A stretch of 14,247 nucleotides of DNA. Source: an uncultured Frankineae bacterium (lineage in GTDB: Bacteria; Actinomycetota; Actinomycetes; Mycobacteriales; SCTD01). Under the pieces are notes generated by a model that worked only from the letters and a program-made list of their open reading frames with translations, searched no databases and was not told the origin of the DNA. A program made the position numbers and the translations under genes. The stretch's first letter is position 1, and each line of letters begins with the position of its first letter. Below, in pieces: positions 1 to 7,217 of this stretch. The stretch covers positions 1 through 14,247 of the forward strand of contig CADCUE010000069.1 in NCBI GenBank assembly GCA_902805805.1, read 5' to 3'.

Positions 1-1151
1 CCGGCGAGGCGCACCAGGGCGGCGTCGTCGGCCGGGGGACCACCGTACAGAAGGTGCTCCACGACCGCGGGCTGGTCACCCGTGCGCCGGCTGACCAGCG
101 TCACGAGGGTGCTGCGGTCAGCGGCGCGGTCGCCCGTCACCGGGACGCTGACGCGGCGCGACAACCGTTCCACCGCGGCCGCGCGCAGCGCGTCGGCCGC
201 CGGTCCCCGGGCGTGGGCGGCGCGGTAGAGCCGGCTGCGTCCCTCGACCGCCTCCGCGGCCCGGACGACGACCGGCAGCGGCTCGACCACGACCCGACCC
301 AGCCGTCGCGCCCGCCACAGTGCGAGCACCCCGGCGGCCAGGAGCAGCTGCAGGGCGCCGAGCAGCAGCCCGTCGGGCAGCAGCTCGGACAGGGAGGCGT
401 CCCCGCGCGGCACCGGTCGTCCGGGCCGGGGCACCAGCCACAGGACACTCCCGGACCGCTCGCCGAGCAGACCGAGCGCCAGCGCGGCGTTGCCGCGCTC
501 GTCGAGCCGGTCGTTGGTCAGTGGAGCCCCGTCGCCGAGCAGGACCGCCGCCGAGTCCGGCAGGCGCAGGAGCGTGGCCTCGCCGCCCACCGCGTAGCAG
601 CCGGTGGCGCGGGCTCCGCCGGTGGCGCGGTAGGTCAGCCCGCCGAGGTCGACGTCGCCGGCGCGCGTCGCCACGGGCAGGTCGCAGGCCGGCCTGCGCT
701 GCTCGACCGGGAGCTCGTCCTGCACCTGCGCCGGCAGGTCCAGCCGGCGCAGCTGCTCGTCGTCGGCGCCGACGACGACCAGCCCTCCGTCCAGCCGCCC
801 GAGCCGCTCCAGCTCGGACTGCGCCAGCGCGTCGGGGTGTGCCACGACGACGGTGACCGAGGGGGACTGCGCCGCCTCGACGGCGTCGACGGTGTCGAGC
901 CGCGCCACCTGCACGCCCCGGTCGCGCAGGACCTCGGCGAGCGCCCGGGCGCCGGCGGGCGTCGGAGCGGCGGGGTCGAGGCGTCCGCCCGGACCGCGCG
1001 CCGACAGCACGCCGAGCACCGTGCCGAGGACGACCAGCGCGACCACGGCGGCGAGCGGTCCCCGCGCCGACCGCCAGGTGGAGCCGACCGTGGGACCGGT
1101 GGCCGTGGACGTGCGCTCGTGCACGGCCCGTTCCTGCACCGCGCCGGTCAC
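1..1151 (-). CDS. DUF4350 domain membrane protein (C-terminus cut by left window edge)
   Basis: I read 383 codons leftward with no stop before the window edge. The start is GTG at 1151, and this GTG overlaps the stop of the upstream DUF4129 gene as GTGA. No ribosome binding site is visible, so translation is probably coupled. Membrane segments lie at about residues 32-51 and 260-279. Between them is a soluble, probably extracytoplasmic DUF4350-type region with the family-like pattern 'TPAGARALAEVLRDRGV' near residues 64-80 and a Rossmann-like 'GGLVVVGADDEQL' near 122-134. The last visible residues (HLLYGGPPADDAALVRLA) look like the end of the family, so probably only a few tens of residues are missing. 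The biochemical function is unknown. In Actinobacteria this family sits between DUF4129 and MoxR ATPase genes, so a role in MoxR-associated envelope maintenance is an inference only. Confidence 0.85.
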   Translation of the reverse strand, partial: MTGAVQERAVHERTSTATGPTVGSTWRSARGPLAAVVALVVLGTVLGVLSARGPGGRLDPAAPTPAGARALAEVLRDRGVQVARLDTVDAVEAAQSPSVTVVVAHPDALAQSELERLGRLDGGLVVVGADDEQLRRLDLPAQVQDELPVEQRRPACDLPVATRAGDVDLGGLTYRATGGARATGCYAVGGEATLLRLPDSAAVLLGDGAPLTNDRLDERGNAALALGLLGERSGSVLWLVPRPGRPVPRGDASLSELLPDGLLLGALQLLLAAGVLALWRARRLGRVVVEPLPVVVRAAEAVEGRSRLYRAAHARGPAADALRAAAVERLSRRVSVPVTGDRAADRSTLVTLVSRRTGDQPAVVEHLLYGGPPADDAALVRLA

Positions 1152-1771
1152 CGGACGACCAGGGCGCGCTCCGACACGGCGCGGTCGACGGCGACCAGCA
1201 CGTCGTACGAGCCGGCGTCGGCGGGCCGGCCGCCGTACCAGACCTCGTCGAACAGCGCCGCGCCGCGCGCCAGGTCGCCGGCGACCGCCGGGAGGGCGGC
1301 GCCGCCGTCGCGGGCGACCTCGCCGGCGGTGCGTCCGGGACGGGGGTCGAGCGCGCCGCGAGCCTCGAGCTCGCGCACGACGGCGCGCAGCCGCTCGCGC
1401 ACCGCGTCGGCCCAGCGGCCGTCGGCAGCGGCCGTCTCGGCCCGCTCCCGGTGCTGGGCCGCGGTCAGGGTCGCCGAGCCGTCGAACAGCGCCGGCGCCG
1501 CCCTCGTCCGCGCGAGCGGACCGATGCGGGCGAGGACCACCCCGACCACCAGCGCGAGCAGGACGACCAGGGCGAGCAGCCCGAGCGCTCCGCCGGGGGC
1601 CGCGCCGGCGGCCCGGTCGAGCAGCTCGCCGAGCTCGCGCAGCACCCGGCCGATCGCCCGCACGACCAGGGACGGCTGGGCGTCGACGTACTCCCGCCGG
1701 CGCAGCTCCTCCTGCGCCGCGTCGCGCGCGGTCTCGCGGTCGAGGACGAGCGCCAGTCGCTGCGCCGTCAC
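1148..1771 (-). CDS. DUF4129 domain-containing membrane protein
   Basis: This 207-residue protein starts at GTG 1771, which overlaps the upstream stop (GTGA), and ends at TGA 1148-1150, which overlaps the next start in the same way. There is no ribosome binding site, so it is most likely translated by coupling in a three-gene operon. It has a charged N-terminal helix (residues 14-55), one membrane segment at about 62-82, and a cytosolic C-terminal DUF4129 region (about 105-190). The visible family hallmarks are the 'RWADAVRERLRAVVRELEARGAL' stretch, which resembles a helical-repeat fold, followed by 'GRTAGEVAR' and 'FDEVWYGGRPA'. DUF4129 is also found at the C-terminus of transglutaminase-like membrane proteins and in MoxR/DUF58 clusters. 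Its molecular role is not established. The family assignment is firm, and any function would be a guess. Confidence 0.9.
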   Translation of the reverse strand: MTAQRLALVLDRETARDAAQEELRRREYVDAQPSLVVRAIGRVLRELGELLDRAAGAAPGGALGLLALVVLLALVVGVVLARIGPLARTRAAPALFDGSATLTAAQHRERAETAAADGRWADAVRERLRAVVRELEARGALDPRPGRTAGEVARDGGAALPAVAGDLARGAALFDEVWYGGRPADAGSYDVLVAVDRAVSERALVVR

Positions 1772-2919
1772 GAGCGCGACGCGGCCGCCGCGGACAGCGA
1801 GACGTCCAGGCCCTCCGCGCGGATGCGCCGGTCGACGTAGAGCAGCGCGCGCACGCCTGCGGTGAAGGGCGCGACCAGCGTGGCGGCCAGCCCGCCGCCG
1901 ATGGCCGACATGACCAGCGACCGGGTGGCCAGCACGTCGTTGGCCGGGTCGACCAGCCCGGCGAACGAGCCGGCGCCCAGCGCGGCGAACGGCACCTCCA
2001 CGACCTGCCCGACGAACGTCCCGATGACCACGGTGAGCAGCAGGATGCCGAACACCCGCCACCAGTCGCGGCGGACGAGCACGGCCGACCGGGACAGGCT
2101 GGCCCGGATGCCGACCTTCTCCAGCACGAGGGCGCAGGGCGCGAGCGCGAAGCGGACGTAGAGCCAGACGGAGGCAGCGGCCCCGGCCAGGACGAGCGGC
2201 ACGCCGACGAGCGCCCCGGTGCCGCCCAGGGCCGCGATGAGCGCCACGCCGGCCGCGGTGGCCGCCATGAACGTGCCCGCCACGATGACCAGCACCAGCA
2301 GCGCGAGGCCGATGAGCCCGAGCAGCCGCGACCGCACCTGCGCCCAGGCCTCGCGGAACGACATCGGCTCGCCGAGCACGGCCTTGCCGACGACCGCCGT
2401 GATCGCCCCGGTCAGGACGGCACCGGAGACCAGCGACAGCAGCGTGCTCAGCGCGACGCCGCTGAAGGCCCCGCCGAGGGCGTCCTCCAGCGCGTCCGTG
2501 TCGCCCCGGTCGAGGGCCGCGCCGTCGACCGTCAGCAGTGGCTGGAAGGCCGTGACGAGCAGCAGCACGTTGGCCAGCGTGGTGACGACGGCGACCAGCG
2601 CCGCGAGCCCGAGGGCCGGACGCGGGTAGCGGCGCAGCACGCCGACCGCCCCGTCGAGCACCTCGCCGAGCCCCAGCGGTCGCAGCGGGACGACGCCGGG
2701 CTTGTGCTCGACCGGCCGCATCCCCCACGGCGGCGGGGAGCCGGGCGCGGGAGGCGGGCCGTACCCCGGAGGCGGGCCGTACCCCGGAGGCGGGCCGTAG
2801 CCGGGAGGCGGGCCGTAGCCGGGAGGCGGGCCGTACGACGGCTGGCCGGGCGCGGGGGGAGGCGGGCTCGCCGGCGCCCCCCAGCCGTCCGGTGTCGTCC
2901 AGCCGCCCGGGTCGCTCAT
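1768..2919 (-). CDS. Multi-pass membrane protein with Pro/Gly/Tyr-rich N-terminal tail (glycerophosphodiester phosphodiesterase membrane-domain-like)
   Basis: This 383-residue protein starts at ATG 2917-2919. An AGGAG ribosome binding site about ten bases upstream supports this start over longer in-frame extensions that run into mtrA. Residues 1-70 are a low-complexity cytosolic tail with five YGPPP(G/A) hexapeptides. Then comes 'KPGVVPLRPLGLGEVLDGA' (73-91), a motif I associate with actinobacterial proteins annotated as glycerophosphoryl diester phosphodiesterase membrane domain. About six hydrophobic segments follow (roughly 101-123, 152-178, 198-224, 226-262, 288-310 and 338-362). There is no catalytic phosphodiesterase domain, so the name refers only to the membrane region. 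It heads the leftward operon with the DUF4129 and DUF4350 genes and diverges from mtrA. Function is unknown; a scaffold or membrane-organising role is speculation. Confidence 0.88.
   Translation of the reverse strand: MSDPGGWTTPDGWGAPASPPPPAPGQPSYGPPPGYGPPPGYGPPPGYGPPPGYGPPPAPGSPPPWGMRPVEHKPGVVPLRPLGLGEVLDGAVGVLRRYPRPALGLAALVAVVTTLANVLLLVTAFQPLLTVDGAALDRGDTDALEDALGGAFSGVALSTLLSLVSGAVLTGAITAVVGKAVLGEPMSFREAWAQVRSRLLGLIGLALLVLVIVAGTFMAATAAGVALIAALGGTGALVGVPLVLAGAAASVWLYVRFALAPCALVLEKVGIRASLSRSAVLVRRDWWRVFGILLLTVVIGTFVGQVVEVPFAALGAGSFAGLVDPANDVLATRSLVMSAIGGGLAATLVAPFTAGVRALLYVDRRIRAEGLDVSLSAAAASRS
2746..2835 (-). repeat. Five tandem 18-base repeats encoding YGPPPG
   Basis: Five in-frame copies of an 18-base unit encode residues 29-58 of the membrane protein. 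The last copy ends in Ala instead of Gly. Neighbouring copies are nearly identical at the DNA level and differ mainly at one position in the Gly codon preceding Tyr, which suggests recent copy-number change by slippage. Tyr/Gly/Pro-rich tails of this type are common in actinobacterial membrane proteins. Confidence 0.9.
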
Positions 2920-3058
2920 GGCACTCCGTCTCCTGCGCAGGCCGGCAGGTGCGCCGGACGCCGACCATGTTCCCACGCACCGGCTCGTCGGGCCGGTGCA
3001 CGAGCGGTGCGGGTGCGACGATGGAGCTCCACCGCGTGGACAGCGAGGAGCCGGGGCC
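2920..3058. promoter_or_regulatory. Divergent intergenic region between the membrane-protein operon and mtrA
   Basis: These 139 bases must contain the promoters for both the leftward operon and mtrA. Two dyads are visible. The first has CCGGC at 2942-2946 and GCCGG at 2953-2957. The second is stronger, with GCACCGGC at 2977-2984 and GCCGGTGC at 2992-2999 around a 7-base loop. A possible mtrA -10 element is GACGAT at 3017-3022, with no clear -35 element. The mtrA ribosome binding site is GAGGAG at 3045-3050. I found no GTnAC-type direct repeat of the kind reported for MtrA binding sites, so direct autoregulation is not supported by this sequence. The exact promoter positions are uncertain. Confidence 0.5.
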
Positions 3059-3745
3059 GTGAGCAAGGTGCTCGTCGTCGACGACGACCCAGCCCTGGCC
3101 GAGATGCTCGGGATCGTCCTGCGCCAGGAGGGCCTGGACGCGGCCTTCGTCGCCGACGGCGACGCGGCGCTCGGCGCCTTCCGGCGCGAGCGGCCCGACC
3201 TCGTGCTGCTCGACCTGATGCTGCCCGGCACCGACGGCATCGAGGTCTGCCGGCAGATCCGGGCCGAGAGCGGCGTCCCGATCGTCATGCTGACCGCGCG
3301 CAGCGACACCCTCGACGTGGTGCTCGGTCTCGAGAGCGGCGCCGACGACTACGTCGTCAAGCCGTTCAAGCCCAAGGAGCTGGTGGCCCGGCTGCGCGCG
3401 CGGCTGCGCACCCGCGACGACGAGGCGCCCGAGACCCTGACCATCGGCCCGCCCGACGACCTGGTCACCATCGACGTGCCCGGTCACAAGGTGGTGCACG
3501 GTGGTGAGCAGGTGCAGCTGACCCCGCTGGAGTTCGACCTGCTGGTCGCGCTCGCGCGCAAGCCGCACACGGTGTTCACCCGCGAGGTGCTGCTCGAGCA
3601 GGTCTGGAACTACCGCCACGCCGCCGACACGCGACTGGTCAACGTGCACGTGCAGCGGCTGCGGGCCAAGGTCGAGCGCGATCCCGAGCGACCGCAGGTC
3701 GTCGTCACCGTCCGGGGGGTCGGCTACAAGGCGGGCCCGGCCTGA
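3059..3745 (+). CDS. mtrA: MtrA, OmpR-family DNA-binding response regulator
   Basis: This 228-residue protein has the same length as the mycobacterial MtrA. The start is GTG 3059 behind GAGGAG, spaced eight bases; an open frame extends further upstream but has no supporting signal. The receiver domain (about 1-115) has the acidic pocket D8-D10, phospho-acceptor D52 in 'LVLLDLMLPGTDG', the switch residues T79 and Y98, and K101 in 'DDYVVKPF'. The C-terminal winged helix (about 130-226) contains 'LTPLEFDLLVALARKPHTVF' and the recognition region 'DTRLVNVHVQRLRAKVE', ending in 'VRGVGYKAG'. MtrA is phosphorylated by MtrB and, in Actinobacteria generally, controls genes for cell-wall metabolism, division and development. 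It is directly followed by mtrB and lpqB, as in other members of the phylum. All key residues are present. Confidence 0.97.
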   Translation: MSKVLVVDDDPALAEMLGIVLRQEGLDAAFVADGDAALGAFRRERPDLVLLDLMLPGTDGIEVCRQIRAESGVPIVMLTARSDTLDVVLGLESGADDYVVKPFKPKELVARLRARLRTRDDEAPETLTIGPPDDLVTIDVPGHKVVHGGEQVQLTPLEFDLLVALARKPHTVFTREVLLEQVWNYRHAADTRLVNVHVQRLRAKVERDPERPQVVVTVRGVGYKAGPA

Positions 3746-3777
3746 CCACCGGACTGCCCGACGCGCCCGCCCCGTCC

Positions 3778-5418
3778 GTGCCGGACGCGGTCGCCGAACC
3801 CGTGCGGTCCCGGCCGGCGCCGGTGTCGCTGGACCCGGCCTGGCGACGGGTCCTGCACGCGTCGACCGACCGCGGCCGCGAGCTCGGCCGGGCGGCGGGC
3901 CAGCGGTGGCGCAGCTCGCTGCAGACCCGCGTCGTGGTCAGCACGCTCGTGGCGTCCAGCCTGGTGGTGGCGCTGTTCCTGTCGCTGCTGCTCGAGTCCG
4001 TGGGCCGCGGCCTGGTCGAGGCCAAGACGCGGACCTCGCTCGGTGAGGCCCGGTCGGGGGTCGTGGCGCTGGAGAGCGACCCCCGCCTGCTCGGCGAGGA
4101 GCTGACCGAGTCCGAGCGCGTGAGCCGGCTCGAGGACGTCTTCGAGGACCTCGCCCGGCGCGCCGCGGGCAGCGACTACCGGGTGCTGCTGGTCGGTGCC
4201 CCCGGCAGCGTGACGGCCTTCAGCTCCGGCATCGTCAGCGAGCGCGACGTGCCGCAGTCGCTCGTCCAGCGGCTCGACGAGCGGCCGACGGCGGCGTACG
4301 TCTTCTCGCCGGTCCCGGACGGCAGTCAGGAGCCGGAGCCGTCCCTGGTCATCGGGTCGCCCGTGCGCGTGCCCCAGCTGGGCGAGCTGGGCGACTACCG
4401 CCTGTTCCACGTGTTCCCGCTCACCGCTGAGCGCGACACCCAGCGCCTCGTGCGGCGGACGGCGACGTTCTCCGGGCTGCTGCTGGTGGTCATGCTCGCG
4501 CTGATCACCGGGCTGGTCGCGCGGCAGGTCGTCGCACCCGTGCGCGCCGCGGCCCGCACCGCGGCGCGGCTGGCCAGCGGCCGGCTCGACGAGCGCCTCA
4601 CGGTGCGCGGCGAGGACGAGATCGCGCGGCTGGGCTCGAGCTTCAACTCCATGGCCGATGCGCTGCAGAGCCAGATCCGGCTGCTCGAGGACCTGTCGCG
4701 CGTGCAGCGGCGGTTCGTCTCGGACGTGTCGCACGAGCTCCGCACACCGCTCACGACCGTGCGCATGGCCGCTGACGTGCTGTTCGACGCCCGTGAGGAC
4801 TTCCCCGCGGGCGCGTCCCGGTCCGCCGAGCTGCTGCAGGCCGAGCTCGACCGGTTCGAGGCGCTGCTCGCGGACCTGCTGGAGATCAGCCGCTACGACG
4901 CCGGCGCCGCGGACCTCGACGTCAGCCCCACCGACCTGTGCCCGCTGGTGCGCCGGGTCCTGTCCGCGGCGGCGCCGCTGGCGGAGCGGCGTGGCAGCCG
5001 CCTCGAGGTGCGCCTGCCGGAGCGGCCGGTCGTCGCCGACGTCGAGCAGGTGCGGATCGAGCGCGTGCTGCGCAACCTCGTCGTCAACGCCGTCGAGCAC
5101 GGCGAGGGCCGGCCGGTGGAGGTCGCGCTCGACGCGGACGAGGACAAGGTCGTCGTGACCGTCCGCGACCACGGGGTGGGCCTGCAGCCCGGTCAGGCCG
5201 GCATGGTGTTCACCCGCTTCTGGCGCGGGGACCCGTCGCGCGCGCGCACGACGGGCGGGACCGGTCTGGGCCTCGCGATCGCGCTCGAGGACGTCCGCCT
5301 GCACGGAGGCTGGCTGCAGGCGGCGGGCGCTCCCGGGCGCGGCTCGGTCTTCCGGATGACGGTGCCGCGCACCGCCGGCCGCACCGTCCCGGACACGCCG
5401 CTGGAGGTGCCCCGGTGA
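3778..5418 (+). CDS. mtrB: MtrB, membrane sensor histidine kinase
   Basis: From GTG 3778 the protein is 546 residues, slightly shorter than the mycobacterial kinase. In order it has a cytosolic N-terminus, a membrane segment at about 52-73, an extracytoplasmic sensor region (about 74-230), a second membrane segment (231-250) and a HAMP linker (about 250-305). The HisKA domain follows with H319 in 'FVSDVSHELRTPLTTVRMA'. The ATPase domain has N437 ('NLVVNAVEHG'), D464 ('DHGVGL'), an F-box 'FTRFWRGDP' and the glycine lid 'GTGLGL' (494-499). All catalytic boxes are intact. It phosphorylates MtrA and is modulated by the neighbouring LpqB in studied species. The start is uncertain. GTG 3778 has no ribosome binding site, while an in-frame CTG at 3742 overlaps the mtrA stop as CTGA and is preceded by AAGGCGGG. 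Confidence 0.95.
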   Translation: MPDAVAEPVRSRPAPVSLDPAWRRVLHASTDRGRELGRAAGQRWRSSLQTRVVVSTLVASSLVVALFLSLLLESVGRGLVEAKTRTSLGEARSGVVALESDPRLLGEELTESERVSRLEDVFEDLARRAAGSDYRVLLVGAPGSVTAFSSGIVSERDVPQSLVQRLDERPTAAYVFSPVPDGSQEPEPSLVIGSPVRVPQLGELGDYRLFHVFPLTAERDTQRLVRRTATFSGLLLVVMLALITGLVARQVVAPVRAAARTAARLASGRLDERLTVRGEDEIARLGSSFNSMADALQSQIRLLEDLSRVQRRFVSDVSHELRTPLTTVRMAADVLFDAREDFPAGASRSAELLQAELDRFEALLADLLEISRYDAGAADLDVSPTDLCPLVRRVLSAAAPLAERRGSRLEVRLPERPVVADVEQVRIERVLRNLVVNAVEHGEGRPVEVALDADEDKVVVTVRDHGVGLQPGQAGMVFTRFWRGDPSRARTTGGTGLGLAIALEDVRLHGGWLQAAGAPGRGSVFRMTVPRTAGRTVPDTPLEVPR

Positions 5419-5442
5419 GCGAGGCTCCCCCGTGAGCGAGGC
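5415..5442 (+). repeat. 11-base direct repeat at the mtrB stop / lpqB start
   Basis: GTGAGCGAGGC occurs at 5415-5425 and again at 5432-5442, 17 bases apart. The first copy contains the mtrB stop (TGA 5416-5418) and a GTG that would open only a six-codon frame before TGA at 5433-5435. The second copy holds the GTG that starts lpqB. This looks like a small tandem duplication of an ancestral GTGA overlap. Confidence 0.8.
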
Positions 5443-7180
5443 GCGAGCGGGCGTGCGCGCGCGGCTGCTGCTCCCGCTCGTGCTCGTGGTGCTGACCGCG
5501 TGCGGCCTGCCGCTGCCCAACGGCGTGCGCGACGCTGCTGGGGCCCGGGGCGACGAGCCCGACGCCGGCGGCATCGTCGTCGTCGCCCCGGGACCGCAGC
5601 CGGACATGACGGCCACCGAGCTCGTGACGGCCTTCCTCTACGCGCTGAGCCGCAGCCCCCAGGACGACTACGCCATCGCCCGCCAGTTCCTGGCGCCGGA
5701 CGTCGAGTGCTGCGGCCAGGACTCGGAGGTGGTCCTCTACCCGCTGGCCGCCCGGCGGATCTCCGTCACGCCCGACCCGAGGCTGGTGCGGGTCGCGTTC
5801 GACTCGGTCGGCCGGATCCTGCAGGACGGGTCCTACCGGCTGGAGGACTCGCTGGTGCGCGACGACTTCCGCGTCGTCCCGGTCGACGGCCAGCTGCGCC
5901 TCGCGAGCGTGCCGAGGGGGCTGCGGCTGCTCGAGGACGACCTCGAGCGCTCGTTCACGCCCTACGACGTCCACTTCCTCGGCCGGGACGTCGACGGCGA
6001 GCCGAGCGGCCGGCTGGTGCCGGACCGCGTGTTCCTGCCCGCCCTCGGCGAGCCCGGGCAGGCGCTCGTCGACGCCCTGCTGAGCGGGCCGACCCGTCGG
6101 CTGGCGCCGGCCGTGCTGAGCGCCGCGCCCGCCGGCACCACGGCGCGGGTCCGCGCCGACTCGGGCGTGGTGACGGTCGACCTGTCCGAGCAGGTGCGCC
6201 GCCTGGACGCGCGGGCCCGCCAGCGGCTGGCCGCGCAGCTGGTGTGGACGCTGGTGCCGGCCTACTCCGGGGTGCGGCTGCGCGTCGCGGGGGAGCCGTT
6301 CGCGTCCGGCGGCCGGTCGGTGCAGGACCGGACGGACTGGTCGGAGTACGACCCGGTCGCCATCTCCGGCGACGCTCCGCTGCTCTACCTGCAGGACCGG
6401 CGCCTGCGCAGCCTCGACCGGGAGCTGCAGCAGAGCCCGGTCACGACCGGCGCGCTGCCGGTCGACGCGGCGGCCCTGTCGCCGTCGGCTCCGTCGCTGG
6501 CCGTCCGCACCCGTCGCTCGCGGCTGGTCGACGAGGTGCGCATCGGCCCGTTGCGCGGGGGGTTCGGCGACCCGGTCCTGCGCGGCCCCGGTCTCACGTC
6601 GCTGTCCTGGGGACCGGGGGAGCAAGGGCTGTGGGTCCTGCAGCCGGGTCCGCCCGCCGTGGTCTGGCTCGTCCCGGGCGGCGAGGCCGAGGACCGCAGA
6701 CCGCAGCGCGTCCCGTTCGTGCCGCCCGCCGGGGCGGGCAGCCTCAGCGCCCTGAAGGTGTCCCGGGACGGCGCCCGGATCGCCCTCGTGCTCGGCGGAC
6801 AGCTCTACGTCGGCCGCGTCGAGCCCACCGGTCCTGCGGCCGGAGGAGCCTCCGGATGGCGGATCGCCGAGCTCGGCTGGGTCTCGCGCGAGCTCGTCGG
6901 GGTCACGGACGTCGCCTGGCAGACCGGCACGTCGCTCGTGGCGCTCGGCGCCTTCGAGCCCGACGGGCAGCTGTTCCCCGCCGAGGTGGCGGTCGACGGG
7001 TCCACGCTGGACGTCGTGCAGCGACCACTGGTCGGGGCGGTCGCGGTCGAGATCGCCGCAGCACCGCGGCTGCCGCTGGTCGTGGCGGCGGACGTCGAGG
7101 GCGAGCGGCAGCTCTACCGCGACAACGGCACGCTGTTCCGCCGGCAGGGACCGGGCAGCTCGCCGTTCTACCCGGGCTGA
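5432..7180 (+). CDS. lpqB: LpqB family beta-propeller lipoprotein
   Basis: This 582-residue protein starts at GTG 5432; the GTG at 5415 runs into a stop after six codons. It has a lipoprotein signal with charged RAR residues, a hydrophobic core (12-22) and lipobox LTAC with the lipidated cysteine at C24, so it should be anchored on the outer face of the membrane. An N-terminal LpqB domain covers roughly residues 45-200. A GerMN-type domain (about 205-290) follows, with 'VTVDLSEQVRRLDARAR' at about 247-263. The remainder to the end, about 320-575, is a beta-propeller-like domain. LpqB interacts with the MtrB sensor region and tunes MtrAB signalling in mycobacteria, and the gene position matches that role. 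The 14-base gap to mtrB suggests one transcript. Family length and order are typical. Confidence 0.96.
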   Translation: MSEARAGVRARLLLPLVLVVLTACGLPLPNGVRDAAGARGDEPDAGGIVVVAPGPQPDMTATELVTAFLYALSRSPQDDYAIARQFLAPDVECCGQDSEVVLYPLAARRISVTPDPRLVRVAFDSVGRILQDGSYRLEDSLVRDDFRVVPVDGQLRLASVPRGLRLLEDDLERSFTPYDVHFLGRDVDGEPSGRLVPDRVFLPALGEPGQALVDALLSGPTRRLAPAVLSAAPAGTTARVRADSGVVTVDLSEQVRRLDARARQRLAAQLVWTLVPAYSGVRLRVAGEPFASGGRSVQDRTDWSEYDPVAISGDAPLLYLQDRRLRSLDRELQQSPVTTGALPVDAAALSPSAPSLAVRTRRSRLVDEVRIGPLRGGFGDPVLRGPGLTSLSWGPGEQGLWVLQPGPPAVVWLVPGGEAEDRRPQRVPFVPPAGAGSLSALKVSRDGARIALVLGGQLYVGRVEPTGPAAGGASGWRIAELGWVSRELVGVTDVAWQTGTSLVALGAFEPDGQLFPAEVAVDGSTLDVVQRPLVGAVAVEIAAAPRLPLVVAADVEGERQLYRDNGTLFRRQGPGSSPFYPG

Positions 7181-7217
7181 GGCCCGTCCACAGAGGGCCC
7201 GGTCGTGCACAGCCGCC

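Noticed and set aside
2920..3058. Possible MtrA autoregulatory box
   Set aside because: I looked for GTnAC direct repeats on both strands in the gap and found none.
853..3507. Long plus-strand frame across the leftward membrane operon
   Set aside because: Its product is Arg/Pro/Ala-rich nonsense with no motif, while the minus-strand frames encode recognisable membrane families with overlapping starts and stops.
7184..7192. CCGTCCACA, similar to the actinobacterial DnaA box TTGTCCACA
   Set aside because: It is a single 7-of-9 match between lpqB and comF with no second box or AT-rich stretch, so it is chance and not an origin.
7173..7199. Small hairpins around the lpqB stop
   Set aside because: The alternative 5-base stems (CGGGC/GCCCG and GGCCC/GGGCC) are short and mutually exclusive, and are expected by chance at this GC content. 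They are not good enough to call a terminator.
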